A DNA stretch of 64,000 bases. It comes from an uncultured Allofournierella sp. (GTDB taxonomy: Bacteria; Bacillota; Clostridia; Oscillospirales; Ruminococcaceae). Shown in pieces: positions 34,562 to 42,059 of the stretch (position 1 is the first letter of the stretch; each line of letters opens with the position of its first letter). Under the pieces are notes generated by a model. The model was not told the DNA's origin and made no database searches. It saw only the letters and a program-made list of their open reading frames with translations. The DNA is taken from positions 25,250 to 89,249 of the forward strand of contig CALWNE010000046.1 of NCBI GenBank assembly GCA_944382705.1, read 5' to 3'. The position numbers and the translations under genes are program-made.

Positions 34562-35257
34562 ATGGAACAGGAATACGAGAGCATTGACTTGCGGGAAATA
34601 TTTTTTCTGCTGAAAAATAATGCAATCAGCATTGTGGCAAGCACATTGGTGTGTGCAATTGTGGGTTTTTTGGTCACAACCTTCCTGATTACGCCTCAGT
34701 ACGAAGCAAGTGCAACCATGATTGTAAACTCCCAGCAAAATCAGGCCAATGCTAACATTACCAACGATATGATTACCACCTCCAAGAATCTGGTCAATAC
34801 ATATGGCATTGTTATCAAAAGCGATACGGTGCTTCAGCAGGTGATTGATGCGCTGAATTTGGATATGACCTACGAGGAGATGCGCAACCGGGTGCAGGTG
34901 TCCGCCGTGGATTCCACCCAGGTAATGCGTATTGCGGTACAGGATGCAAATCCCGCACAGGCCAAGGCAATTGTGGGCAAGATTGTGGAAATTGCGCCGG
35001 ATATTGTTCGGGATGCCGTGGAGGCAGGTTCAGTAAAGGTGATTTCCGATGCTCGGGTAGGTGAGAATCCGGTTTCTCCCAACAAGATGATGAACACGGC
35101 AATTGCCGGTCTTCTTGGCTTGGTACTGAGCGTTGGCGTTGTGTTCCTGCGGGAGATGATGAACAACACCTTCAAGACTGACGATGACATTCAAAAGCAT
35201 CTGGGCTTTACAGTGCTGGGTGTAATTCCTTATGTAAACTTGGAGGATGAAGGATGA
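34562..35257 (+). CDS. Wzz/YveK-type polysaccharide co-polymerase (kinase-activating membrane protein)
   Basis: 231 residues. Two membrane segments (about 25-47 and 175-197) flank an extracellular domain, the Wzz layout; the second is preceded by the proline-rich ARVGENPVSPNKMMN. The short cytoplasmic C-terminus (FKTDDDIQKHLGFTVLGVIP) is the part that activates the partner BY-kinase. It controls polymer length and secretion. ATG 34562 is chosen since AGGGGG lies seven bases upstream. The stop overlaps the kinase start (ATGA), indicating coupled translation. Confidence 0.92.
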   Translation: MEQEYESIDLREIFFLLKNNAISIVASTLVCAIVGFLVTTFLITPQYEASATMIVNSQQNQANANITNDMITTSKNLVNTYGIVIKSDTVLQQVIDALNLDMTYEEMRNRVQVSAVDSTQVMRIAVQDANPAQAKAIVGKIVEIAPDIVRDAVEAGSVKVISDARVGENPVSPNKMMNTAIAGLLGLVLSVGVVFLREMMNNTFKTDDDIQKHLGFTVLGVIPYVNLEDEG

Positions 35258-36009
35258 GCTTTAAATTGCCTGGCTTTGGAAGTAAAAAAAGCAATCGAAA
35301 GAACAAGACTCATTCCATTGCCCGTAAGTTGCAGATTATCTCTAAGGATGCGCCGTTCCAGTATGTGGAGGCTTACAAAACCCTGCGTACCAACATCAAT
35401 TTTATTGCGGCCAGCAGCGGCTGCAAAAAGATTGCAATCACCAGTTCTATCCCTGGTGAGGGAAAAAGCAATGTGGCAGTTAATCTGTGTGTAACATTGG
35501 CAGAAAGCGGCAAGAAGGTTTTGCTGATTGATTGCGACCTTCGCAAGCCGGTGGTACATAAGTATCTGCGAATCAACCGTAAGGCTTTGGGACTTACCAA
35601 TATTTTGAGCGGTGAGGCTAAGCCGACAGATGTCATTGTGCGGTTCAGCGACCTGAACATTGATGTAATTACTGCCGGTGTAGTTCCGCCTAACCCTGCC
35701 GAATTGTTGGGCAGCGCCCGTATGGCAAACTTGCTGGAAAGCTTGAGTGACCAGTACGATTACATCATTATTGATACTCCCCCGGCTTCGGTTGTAACCG
35801 ACGCTGTGGTAATCAGTGCAATTGTGGACGGCATTCTGTTTGTGGTAAGCCATGCCAATGCCACCGTAGAATCTGCGGAGCTGGCAAAGAAGAATCTGGA
35901 GGCTGCCAATGCCAACATCATTGGTGCGGTACTGAACGGATTTGATCTTAAGAGCGCCAGTAAGGATACCGGCTATTATTACTCCTACGAGTACGGTTAC
36001 TACAAGTAA
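35254..36009 (+). CDS. bacterial tyrosine kinase (CpsD/YwqD-like)
   Basis: 251 residues. BY-kinase motifs: Walker A SSIPGEGKSNVAVN (IPGEGKS at 66-72), Walker A' VLLIDCDLRKP, Walker B YIIIDTPPAS, and a C-terminal tyrosine cluster (YYYSYEYGYYK, about 240-250) that is autophosphorylated. Requires the Wzz-like protein for activity and is dephosphorylated by the PHP phosphatase next to it. The cycle controls polysaccharide assembly. No Wzx/Wzy polymerase genes appear in the window, so the polymer it controls is not evident here. Confidence 0.94.
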   Translation: MSFKLPGFGSKKSNRKNKTHSIARKLQIISKDAPFQYVEAYKTLRTNINFIAASSGCKKIAITSSIPGEGKSNVAVNLCVTLAESGKKVLLIDCDLRKPVVHKYLRINRKALGLTNILSGEAKPTDVIVRFSDLNIDVITAGVVPPNPAELLGSARMANLLESLSDQYDYIIIDTPPASVVTDAVVISAIVDGILFVVSHANATVESAELAKKNLEAANANIIGAVLNGFDLKSASKDTGYYYSYEYGYYK

Positions 36010-36058
36010 CAGCAAATAGCTGTTTGCAAAGCTTTGTTGATATAAAAGGAGTGGACTC

Positions 36059-36814
36059 ATGACCGATTTGCATTGCCACATTCTGCCTGGCATTGATGAT
36101 GGGGCACAAAATGTTCAGGAGTCTCTGGAGCTGATTCGCCGCCAGATGGCGCAGGGGGTAAATCAGATTGCGCTTACCCCCCACTTTAATGCAGAGCGCA
36201 TTACGGTGGACGAGTTTGTTCACAAGCGGGCCGCTGCTTACGAAGTGCTGCAGCAGGCAGTGAAGGCCGAAGGCTTGGATGTTGCTTTTAAGCTGGGGGC
36301 GGAAGTGTTTTTTAGCTCCAACTTAGTAGAGCTGGATTTGGACCCCCTTGTACTGGAAGGTACCGACTATTTGCTGGTGGAGTTTTCTCCCACCTTTTAC
36401 CCCACATGGGCCAAGGATGTTTTTTATCAGCTTGGTCTGCAGGGAATTACTCCGCTGCTGGCTCATGTGGAACGGTACCCCTATATGCTTAGTGATCCCA
36501 CCCGTTTGTTTGACCTAGTAAATGCCGGGGCGGTAACACAGGTGAATGCCAGCAGTCTGCTGCGCAGTGGTTCACGGCAGGCCATGGTCCGAAAGTTCTT
36601 TAAATGGAACCTGGTTCATGTGCTTTCCACCGATACCCACTCGATGGATAAGCGGCCTCCGCTCATGAGCGATGCTCTGCGCAAAGTGGAGGAATGGGAA
36701 GGCAGCCAGATGGTTCGCTATCTGGAAAAAAACGGTGCCGCTGTGTTCCGTGGCGATGAGCCTTCGTTAAGAGATGCCACAAAGCCCAAACATTTGTTTG
36801 GACGATGGTTTTAA
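36059..36814 (+). CDS. PHP-type tyrosine-protein phosphatase (YwqE/CpsB-like)
   Basis: 251 residues. PHP metal ligands are visible: DLHCHILPGIDDG at the N-terminus, ALTPHFN near residue 41, LAHVERYPYM near residue 137 and STDTHSMD near residue 189. Manganese-dependent PHP phosphatases of this group remove phosphate from the BY-kinase tyrosine cluster. It follows the kinase by 49 bases with an AAAGGAG site. A promoter for the next gene lies inside or just after its 3' end. Confidence 0.94.
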   Translation: MTDLHCHILPGIDDGAQNVQESLELIRRQMAQGVNQIALTPHFNAERITVDEFVHKRAAAYEVLQQAVKAEGLDVAFKLGAEVFFSSNLVELDLDPLVLEGTDYLLVEFSPTFYPTWAKDVFYQLGLQGITPLLAHVERYPYMLSDPTRLFDLVNAGAVTQVNASSLLRSGSRQAMVRKFFKWNLVHVLSTDTHSMDKRPPLMSDALRKVEEWEGSQMVRYLEKNGAAVFRGDEPSLRDATKPKHLFGRWF

Positions 36815-36826
36815 CCCTGATATAAC
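36798..36826 (+). promoter_or_regulatory. promoter of the exported small protein
   Basis: TTGGAC (36798-36803, inside the phosphatase gene), 17 bases, TATAAC (36821-36826). The -10 lies in the palindrome at 36820-36844. Confidence 0.5.
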
Positions 36827-36844
36827 ACGAAATTCGTGTTATAT
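36820..36844. promoter_or_regulatory. 25-bp perfect palindrome (operator candidate)
   Basis: Two 12-bp arms, ATATAACACGAA and TTCGTGTTATAT, around one central base. It covers the -10 and start point of the candidate promoter for the exported protein. It could instead be a weak terminator for the kinase operon, as TATTTTT follows. Confidence 0.5.
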
Positions 36845-36877
36845 ATATAATATTTTTGAGAAAGGAGAACGACACCA

Positions 36878-37465
36878 ATGAAGAAAGTAGTTTCTACCGT
36901 TGCAGCTCTGGCTCTGGCTGGCGTTATGGCCACCTCTGCTTTTGCTGCTACCACTGCTGAGCTGCAGGAAGTTGCCAACAAGTACAAGGGCACTCTGGCA
37001 GGCTACGGCGTAACCGCACAGGAGGTTGACAGCCTGGTCAACGCTCTGGATGCTTCCAAGGTTGATGCCGCTCGTGCAGAGAAGGCTGTTCGGGATCTGG
37101 AAGCTCTGGTGAACAACAAGACCCTGAATGCTGCTGATGTTCAGAAGAACCTGGACAACGCTGTGGCTGAGCTGAAGGCTGCTCTGGGCGGTCAGGTTGA
37201 GATTGACTACGGCATGATCGATGTTAACGCTGACGGCAAGGTTACCCTGCCCAACGGCGTTAAGGTTACCGTTAATGGTATAACCGCTGACACCAATCCC
37301 GTAGCATTCGAGGCTGAAGGCGCTGCTGCTACCACCACCCCTGCTACTGGCAACAACGGTGTTATCAAGACCACTGGTCTGAACACTGCTGGTGTAGCTG
37401 CTATGGGTCTGGCTGTGGTTTCCGCTCTGGGCGTGGCTGCAGTTAAGGCTAAGAAGGGCGAGTAA
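36878..37465 (+). CDS. exported surface protein with LPXTG-like sorting tail
   Basis: 195 residues. Signal peptide MKKVVSTVAALALAGVMATS, cleaved near AFAA (about residue 24). A helical body (40-105) is followed by a small beta-rich part (VEIDYGMIDVNADGKVTLPN), an A/T-rich linker, and a tail with IKTTG (163-167), a hydrophobic stretch (AGVAAMGLAVVSALGVAAV) and KAKKGE. The tail has the order of a sortase signal, with lysine in place of the proline of LPXTG. Codon choice is as biased as in tuf and rpsL, so expression is probably high. A sortase gene follows. Function of the body is unknown. Confidence 0.75.
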   Translation: MKKVVSTVAALALAGVMATSAFAATTAELQEVANKYKGTLAGYGVTAQEVDSLVNALDASKVDAARAEKAVRDLEALVNNKTLNAADVQKNLDNAVAELKAALGGQVEIDYGMIDVNADGKVTLPNGVKVTVNGITADTNPVAFEAEGAAATTTPATGNNGVIKTTGLNTAGVAAMGLAVVSALGVAAVKAKKGE

Positions 37466-37514
37466 TCATCCTTCGTATGGCAAATGATGTGTTTGCCACA
37501 TAATTTGCTGACAA

Positions 37515-37556
37515 ACAAGGAAAGGACCCCTGGGTGCTAACTTTCCTTGTTTTTTG
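37515..37556 (+). terminator. terminator after the exported protein
   Basis: A 10-bp stem (37515-37524 with 37541-37550) followed by TTTTTT, 50 bases past the stop. The short transcript would carry only this gene. Confidence 0.75.
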
Positions 37557-37897
37557 TGTATATAAGGACAGTTTTGTCTGGTCTGATTTATGGAAAGCGA
37601 AAGATGTTTTCTGTTAAGCCAAAAAAGATGTACTGACAGACCTGTTTTGGGGAAATGTAGTGCTGGAGACTGGAACCGGTATTACATCCCCAAAGGCGAT
37701 TTGCAAGATGATTTGGCAATGCCAGAGGGCAGATGCAGCAAAACTGTATTAACATAAATAAGTGTACAACAAACGACTTGTAGCCAAGGAAATTGGTTTG
37801 CAGAGGTTGCTTCATGTGGCAGCGTTGCCCGATAGAAAGGGGCTTCTGGTGTTCCGTTTAAGCAAACGGCATGAGGTAATTTGGAAAGGAGCGTTTT
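37557..37897. other. intergenic region before the sortase
   Basis: 341 bases. I find no gene, known riboswitch or convincing promoter, although a promoter for the sortase genes must lie here or they depend on read-through. Confidence 0.4.
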
Positions 37898-38686
37898 ATG
37901 GCGGTTTACCATAATCCACACAAAGGCAATGAGCGAACCCTGCGCACAGCGCAGACAAGCGGAACTCGCACACGGACATCGAGAGCGGGGCAGAATGACC
38001 CTACACCTCAGCGGAAAAAGGTCTCGCCCGCCCGCAAATTCATGGTTTTTGTGGGAACTCCCATCCTGTTCTGTGCATTGACCATGGCTGTGCTGACGGT
38101 GGCTGTGGAGCCTACTGCACGGCCTTATTTAGGGCTGGCAAGCTATTTGTTTGATGCCCAATTGGAGGATACACAAAATACAAATCTCTATGAGCAGTTG
38201 GGGCAGGATTTGAAAAATGCCACCGTGATTCCTTTCAGTGAACTGGTGTACCCCAATAAGGGAGACCAGTATGGCCATATCAGCATTGCGGGCACCAGTG
38301 TAGATGCCCCGCTGTACTACGGAGATTCCACCAAAGAGCTGAACCGTGGTGTAGCCACTTACGCCGATTCCTCCGGTGCGGGCATTCCCGGCGAAGGGGA
38401 AACCGTTTTGCTGGCGGCCCATAACAATACCTTTTTTAATGGGTTGCAGGATGTAAAAGTAGGCGACTTGGTAACGATTGATACCCATTACGGAACCTAC
38501 ACCTACCGGGTTACTGATATGAAGGTGGCGGATCACCAGGATGACACTACCTATGATTTTAGCCGTACCGATGAAAACCTGATTATGTATACCTGCTACC
38601 CCTTCGATGCGCTGGGCTTTACCCCCGAACGCTACTTTGTGTATGCAGAGTATGTGTCCGGCCCCGTAATTGATAAGCAGAGCTAA
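37898..38686 (+). CDS. sortase (class D-like)
   Basis: 262 residues. A basic cytoplasmic N-terminus, one membrane anchor (about 49-70), then the sortase barrel: catalytic H175 (LLAAHNNTFF), C233 (IMYTCYPFDALG) and R245 (PERYFVYAEYV). It cuts sorting signals at the T-G bond and joins the protein to the wall or to another protein. Class D is suggested by the TC-YPF context and the lack of a C-terminal membrane segment; class cannot be fixed by eye. Start has AAAGGAG upstream. The likely substrate is the protein encoded 430 bases upstream. Confidence 0.9.
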   Translation: MAVYHNPHKGNERTLRTAQTSGTRTRTSRAGQNDPTPQRKKVSPARKFMVFVGTPILFCALTMAVLTVAVEPTARPYLGLASYLFDAQLEDTQNTNLYEQLGQDLKNATVIPFSELVYPNKGDQYGHISIAGTSVDAPLYYGDSTKELNRGVATYADSSGAGIPGEGETVLLAAHNNTFFNGLQDVKVGDLVTIDTHYGTYTYRVTDMKVADHQDDTTYDFSRTDENLIMYTCYPFDALGFTPERYFVYAEYVSGPVIDKQS

Positions 38687-38700
38687 GGAGGAACTAGGCA

Positions 38701-39573
38701 ATGAAGCAAACCTATAAAAAGCAGGGCGTTTTTTTTTCGGCTGTATTAGCATGGGTGCTTAGCTTGCTGCTTGTTTTACTATCAGTAGTTGGAGTTGTTG
38801 CACTTACTATTTGTAATAAAGGGTATCTTCAGCAGCAGGTTTTGAAAAGCGGTTACAGTGCTCAGGCACTGGAGAACCTGAAAGAAAACTATACCAGCTA
38901 TGGCAGTGCAGGCGGTATGTCCAGCGAGGTGATGACGAGCTTTATAACGGCAGAGCAGATTCAGCAGGACTTGTTCCGCTCCATTGATGAGTTTTATAAG
39001 GGCAACCGAGAAAAGTTGCAGCACCCCGAAGTGGGCCAGGCTGCTAAGGTTGCCATGGCTGCAAGCCTGGAAGAACGAGGCATTAAGATTACGGATGAAA
39101 TTGACAGTGCCTTGGAGCAGATGGCGCAGCTTTGCCAGACGGACTACGAAAACTATGTGCGCATTTCGCTGGCCAGCCTAGTGGCGGCCTATATGCCCAA
39201 GCTCACAAAGCTGGCCTGGGTGGCAGCAGGAGTGGTGGCAGGCGTTACTTTAATTGCCCTGATTTTGGTGTTGAGTGTGCAACGCACAGCGCCAGCTCGT
39301 CTGCGTTGGTGCATCAATGCTTTTTCCGGTGCGGCACTGTTCTGCGTGCTGGTTCCCATCTTGTTTAGAATCTTTGTAAAGATGGAAAATCTGCGGTTAA
39401 GCCCAGCATCCTTTAAAAACCTTCTGGTTTCGTATACTAATAGCATGGTGAATGTGTTTTTCTACTTTGGGTTAATTTATGCGCTGGTTGTGGTTGCCAT
39501 GGCACTTGCCTGGCGTGCCGCTTTCAATCGCAGCAAACAGGCCTACCAGGCACGGAAGGCAATGGAATACTAA
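38701..39573 (+). CDS. membrane protein of unknown function
   Basis: 290 residues. One N-terminal membrane segment (about 11-36), an extracellular helical domain (40-165, with ENLKENYTSYGSAGGMSS and YENYVRISLASLVAAYM), and three more segments (about 170-195, 207-225, 248-270). The topology recalls membrane proteins whose large external loop binds a ligand or partner. I do not recognise a family. It starts 14 bases after the sortase stop with AAGGAGG, so the two are cotranscribed and may work together. Confidence 0.7.
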   Translation: MKQTYKKQGVFFSAVLAWVLSLLLVLLSVVGVVALTICNKGYLQQQVLKSGYSAQALENLKENYTSYGSAGGMSSEVMTSFITAEQIQQDLFRSIDEFYKGNREKLQHPEVGQAAKVAMAASLEERGIKITDEIDSALEQMAQLCQTDYENYVRISLASLVAAYMPKLTKLAWVAAGVVAGVTLIALILVLSVQRTAPARLRWCINAFSGAALFCVLVPILFRIFVKMENLRLSPASFKNLLVSYTNSMVNVFFYFGLIYALVVVAMALAWRAAFNRSKQAYQARKAMEY

Positions 39574-39671
39574 CAGCAAGCCGGAATGCGGTGGCATAAA
39601 TAGGCTGACTGCAACAATGAGCCTGCTTCAGTGTGGGCCTTGGAAGAATACAGAAAAGGAAGCAGTTTAGT

Positions 39672-40613
39672 ATGGCTCATGAGATGAACTATTTTACAAA
39701 AGAAGAAGTAAAGCGGATGGAAAATGCAGAGGCTGGGGTTCAGCGACAGCAGCAAGAAGCAGAAGAAACACGCCAACTTTTTCATGGAGTATCCAGGCAG
39801 TTTGCAATGGTGCTTTGGGGTGTGGCAGTGGTTGCTTTGGTAGCATTGGTGGTTTTGCTGAGCATGAGCATGGCCGGCAAAGGCAGCAAGCAGAATGGAG
39901 AGCAAAACCCAGGAATGGGCTTGGAGATGGCTGCCGACCAGGATGCTCAATCTCAGGAGGTTTTGCCTCAGCAAGATCCTGAAGAAGAACAAGCCCAAAT
40001 GCAAGAGTCACAAGAGATCCAAGGCCCCAATGTAACCGCTGAGGATTGGTTTGTGGTGCTGGCAGGCCCTGGTACCCCCTTGCCAGATGGATTTGAACCG
40101 GAGACGGCTGTTATCAACGATGCGGGCTTTGAGATGGACGCAAGAGTGGTGGAAGCCTTTCAGGCAATGGATGCGGCAGCCCGTCGGGCGGGCATCCAGA
40201 TGCAGGTGATTTCCGGCTACCGTGGCCCCGAGCGCCAGCAAAGCTTTTACGAACAAGAGCTGAGCAACGCCGAAAGCCAGGGCCTTGCTGGAGCAGAAGC
40301 GGAACAGGCTGCCCAGCGCATTGAGCAAAAGGCCTATGAATCGGACCACAACACCGGCCTGGGTGTGGATTTGCTGCCGGAAGACGACCTGCACAAGAAC
40401 CAGAACTCCATCTCGGAGAGCAGAGAGTTTGCCTGGTTGCAGCAGAATGCCGCCGACTACGGTTTTGTGCTGCGCTACCCAGAAGACAAGCAGGACATTA
40501 CTGGCGTGGAGTTCAAGCCCTGGCACTGGCGTTATGTGGGGGTAGAGCTGGCTCAGTTTATGGTGGAGAACAACCTGACTTTGGAAGAGTACTGGCAACA
40601 GTATCTGAGCTGA
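39672..40613 (+). CDS. VanY-type D-Ala-D-Ala carboxypeptidase
   Basis: 313 residues. Cytoplasmic N-terminus, one membrane anchor (about 43-66), a Q/E-rich linker (75-115), then a VanY/LAS metallopeptidase domain: VISGYRGPERQQSFY, zinc ligands H226 and D233 in SDHNTGLGVD, and H285 in WHWRYVG. It trims the terminal D-alanine from stem peptides outside the cell, which limits cross-linking and could set acceptor sites for sortase or wall polymers. ATG 39672 is preceded by AAGGAAG. It follows the membrane protein by 98 bases. No vancomycin resistance genes are nearby. Confidence 0.9.
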   Translation: MAHEMNYFTKEEVKRMENAEAGVQRQQQEAEETRQLFHGVSRQFAMVLWGVAVVALVALVVLLSMSMAGKGSKQNGEQNPGMGLEMAADQDAQSQEVLPQQDPEEEQAQMQESQEIQGPNVTAEDWFVVLAGPGTPLPDGFEPETAVINDAGFEMDARVVEAFQAMDAAARRAGIQMQVISGYRGPERQQSFYEQELSNAESQGLAGAEAEQAAQRIEQKAYESDHNTGLGVDLLPEDDLHKNQNSISESREFAWLQQNAADYGFVLRYPEDKQDITGVEFKPWHWRYVGVELAQFMVENNLTLEEYWQQYLS

Positions 40614-40769
40614 AACGAACCGGTGCTATCCACAAATGGTACGGAATCATACCGGCTGGCCCGGTGAGATGGAGCAGCGCTGCTTTGCCAGAAGTTTTGC
40701 GGCAAGTTTGATTGCCTGCAAGCCGGGCAGAAAAAATGCCGCAGGAAGCGAATCTGGGCGAAAAAATAC
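40614..40769. other. intergenic stretch before rpmE promoter
   Basis: 156 bases after vanY; no gene or terminator recognised. Confidence 0.4.
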
Positions 40770-40798
40770 TTGCCTTTTGCAAAAAGCTATGGTATAGT
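40770..40798 (+). promoter_or_regulatory. rpmE promoter
   Basis: TTGCCT (40770-40775), 17 bases, TATAGT (40793-40798). Confidence 0.65.
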
Positions 40799-40804
40799 AG
40801 ATAG

Positions 40805-40931
40805 GCAATCGTTCCGATGGCTGCTCCATACGCACAGGATGGCGTATGCTGGTAGCCTCCTATTGAAGGTTGTGATGGGCACATGGCTCAAGCATGGCCC
40901 CAAAAGTCATTAACCGAAAGAGGTGAAAAGA
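40805..40931 (+). promoter_or_regulatory. structured rpmE leader (possible L31 autoregulatory RNA)
   Basis: Two hairpins. The first pairs GGCT/AGCC (40819-40822 with 40854-40857) around CATACGC/GCGTATG (40827-40833 with 40842-40848). The second pairs GGGC-CATG (40877-40885, one bulged A) with CATGGCCC (40893-40900). L31 leaders of this size bind L31 in some bacteria; here that is inference. Confidence 0.4.
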
Positions 40932-41135
40932 ATGAAACAGGGTATCCATCCCAACTATGTGGAGTGCACCATCACCTGCGCCTGCGGCGAAGTGATTAAG
41001 ACCCATTCCACCAAGCCCGCTATCCATGTGGAAGTTTGCTCCAAGTGCCATCCTTTCTACACTGGTAAGCAGAAGCTGGTTGACACCGGCGGACGCGTTG
41101 ATCGCTTCAACCGTCGTTTCGGTCTCAAGAAGTAA
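40932..41135 (+). CDS. rpmE: 50S ribosomal protein L31 (zinc-binding form)
   Basis: 67 residues, full length. It binds the 50S central protuberance and bridges the subunits. The zinc ligands of the C+ form are present: C16, C18, C36 and C39 (TCACGE, CSKCHPF); C12 is an extra cysteine. [16 protein letters not shown] is the conserved end. ATG 40932 is used, after AGAGGTG; a GTG nine bases upstream lies in the ribosome binding site. It has its own promoter, a structured leader and a strong terminator. A zinc-free paralogue, if any, is not in the window. Confidence 0.96.
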   Translation: MKQGIHPNYVECTITCACGEVIKTHSTKPAIHVEVCSKCHPFYTGKQKLVDTGGRVDRFNRRFGLKK

Positions 41136-41145
41136 AATCAAATGC

Positions 41146-41178
41146 CAAAAAGGCGGTTTGTTACAAACCGCCTTTTTT
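41146..41178 (+). terminator. rpmE terminator
   Basis: Stem AAAAAGGCGGTTTGT/ACAAACCGCCTTTTT ending in TTTTTT, 11 bases after the stop. Confidence 0.85.
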
Positions 41179-41338
41179 GTTGTCTTTTCTTTTATGATGC
41201 AGGATTGCCCTCCTTCATGGCCAGTATTGGAAATGAACCGGGCAAAATCCAAGCCTTGCAGCACAGGCGTGCCGCCCTGCCTGTTAGAGAAGCAGGCCTG
41301 TGCAGCAAGTCGTATCCAGTTCAGAAAGGAGCCGTTCC

Positions 41339-41959
41339 ATGCAGGATTACCGAACCCTACAGGGCACCAGTGTGGCTGAAATTGAGGAAAAACGCAGCCG
41401 CTTTATTGCCAGTGCCAGCTTTGCCGATACCGAGGAAAAGGCCCTGGCCTTTTTAGAGCAGACTCGGGCAGCCAACCGAACGGCTCGGCACAATGTTTAT
41501 GCCTATGTACTGCGGCAGGATGGCCGAATGCGTTATTCGGACGATGGAGAGCCGGCCAAAACTGCTGGACTGCCGGTGCTGGAAGCCATTCAGCACGCAG
41601 GACTTACCGACTGCATTGTGGTGGTAACCCGTTACTTTGGCGGCACTCTGTTGGGAACCGGCGGATTGGTAAGAGCTTATACCGAAAGCGCCTCGCAAGC
41701 TTTGCAAGCTGCCAAAATTGTGACGGTTCGCAGCTGTGTAACGGTGGAGGTAACAGTGGATTACAGCTTGTATGAACGAGCAATGCTGTTGTTTGCAGAG
41801 GTAGGGGCTCGCATGGAGGAGCCGGTATTCACCGACCAGGTTTTTTTGAAGGGGACCATGCCCCAGGGAGCCGAAGCGCCCTTACTGCCTGCATTTCAGG
41901 AACTGACCAGGGGTGCAGTGGTTCCGGTGGTATCCCAGCCCTTTTATACGCCTTTTTAA
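41339..41959 (+). CDS. yigZ: YigZ/IMPACT-family protein
   Basis: 206 residues. The N-terminal UPF0029 domain shows KRSRFIASA, ARHNVYAYVLR, SDDGEPAKTAGLPVLEAI and the family signature VVVTRYFGGTLLGTGGLVRAY; a ferredoxin-like C-terminal domain follows (VEVTVDYSLYERAMLLF). Structural work on E. coli YigZ suggests nucleic acid or translation-factor binding, but the role is unproven. Start ATG 41339 follows AAAGGAG by seven bases. A long hairpin lies 31 bases upstream. Confidence 0.92.
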   Translation: MQDYRTLQGTSVAEIEEKRSRFIASASFADTEEKALAFLEQTRAANRTARHNVYAYVLRQDGRMRYSDDGEPAKTAGLPVLEAIQHAGLTDCIVVVTRYFGGTLLGTGGLVRAYTESASQALQAAKIVTVRSCVTVEVTVDYSLYERAMLLFAEVGARMEEPVFTDQVFLKGTMPQGAEAPLLPAFQELTRGAVVPVVSQPFYTPF

Positions 41960-42059
41960 AAAATTTTTTCTCTTTTGAAAGTGTTTTAGCTCCTGTTCTC
42001 GTATATAGTATACAGATGGCTTTTTTGCTGCAAAATTTCTGAAAAAGGGGGCAGGCAGA

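Noticed and set aside
34262..34562. Bacillus-type EAR element in the wzz leader
   Set aside because: I could not match its conserved core; reported only as an unassigned leader.
39633..40613. Vancomycin resistance locus (VanY)
   Set aside because: VanY-domain peptidases are common housekeeping enzymes; no vanHAX, vanR or vanS gene is nearby.
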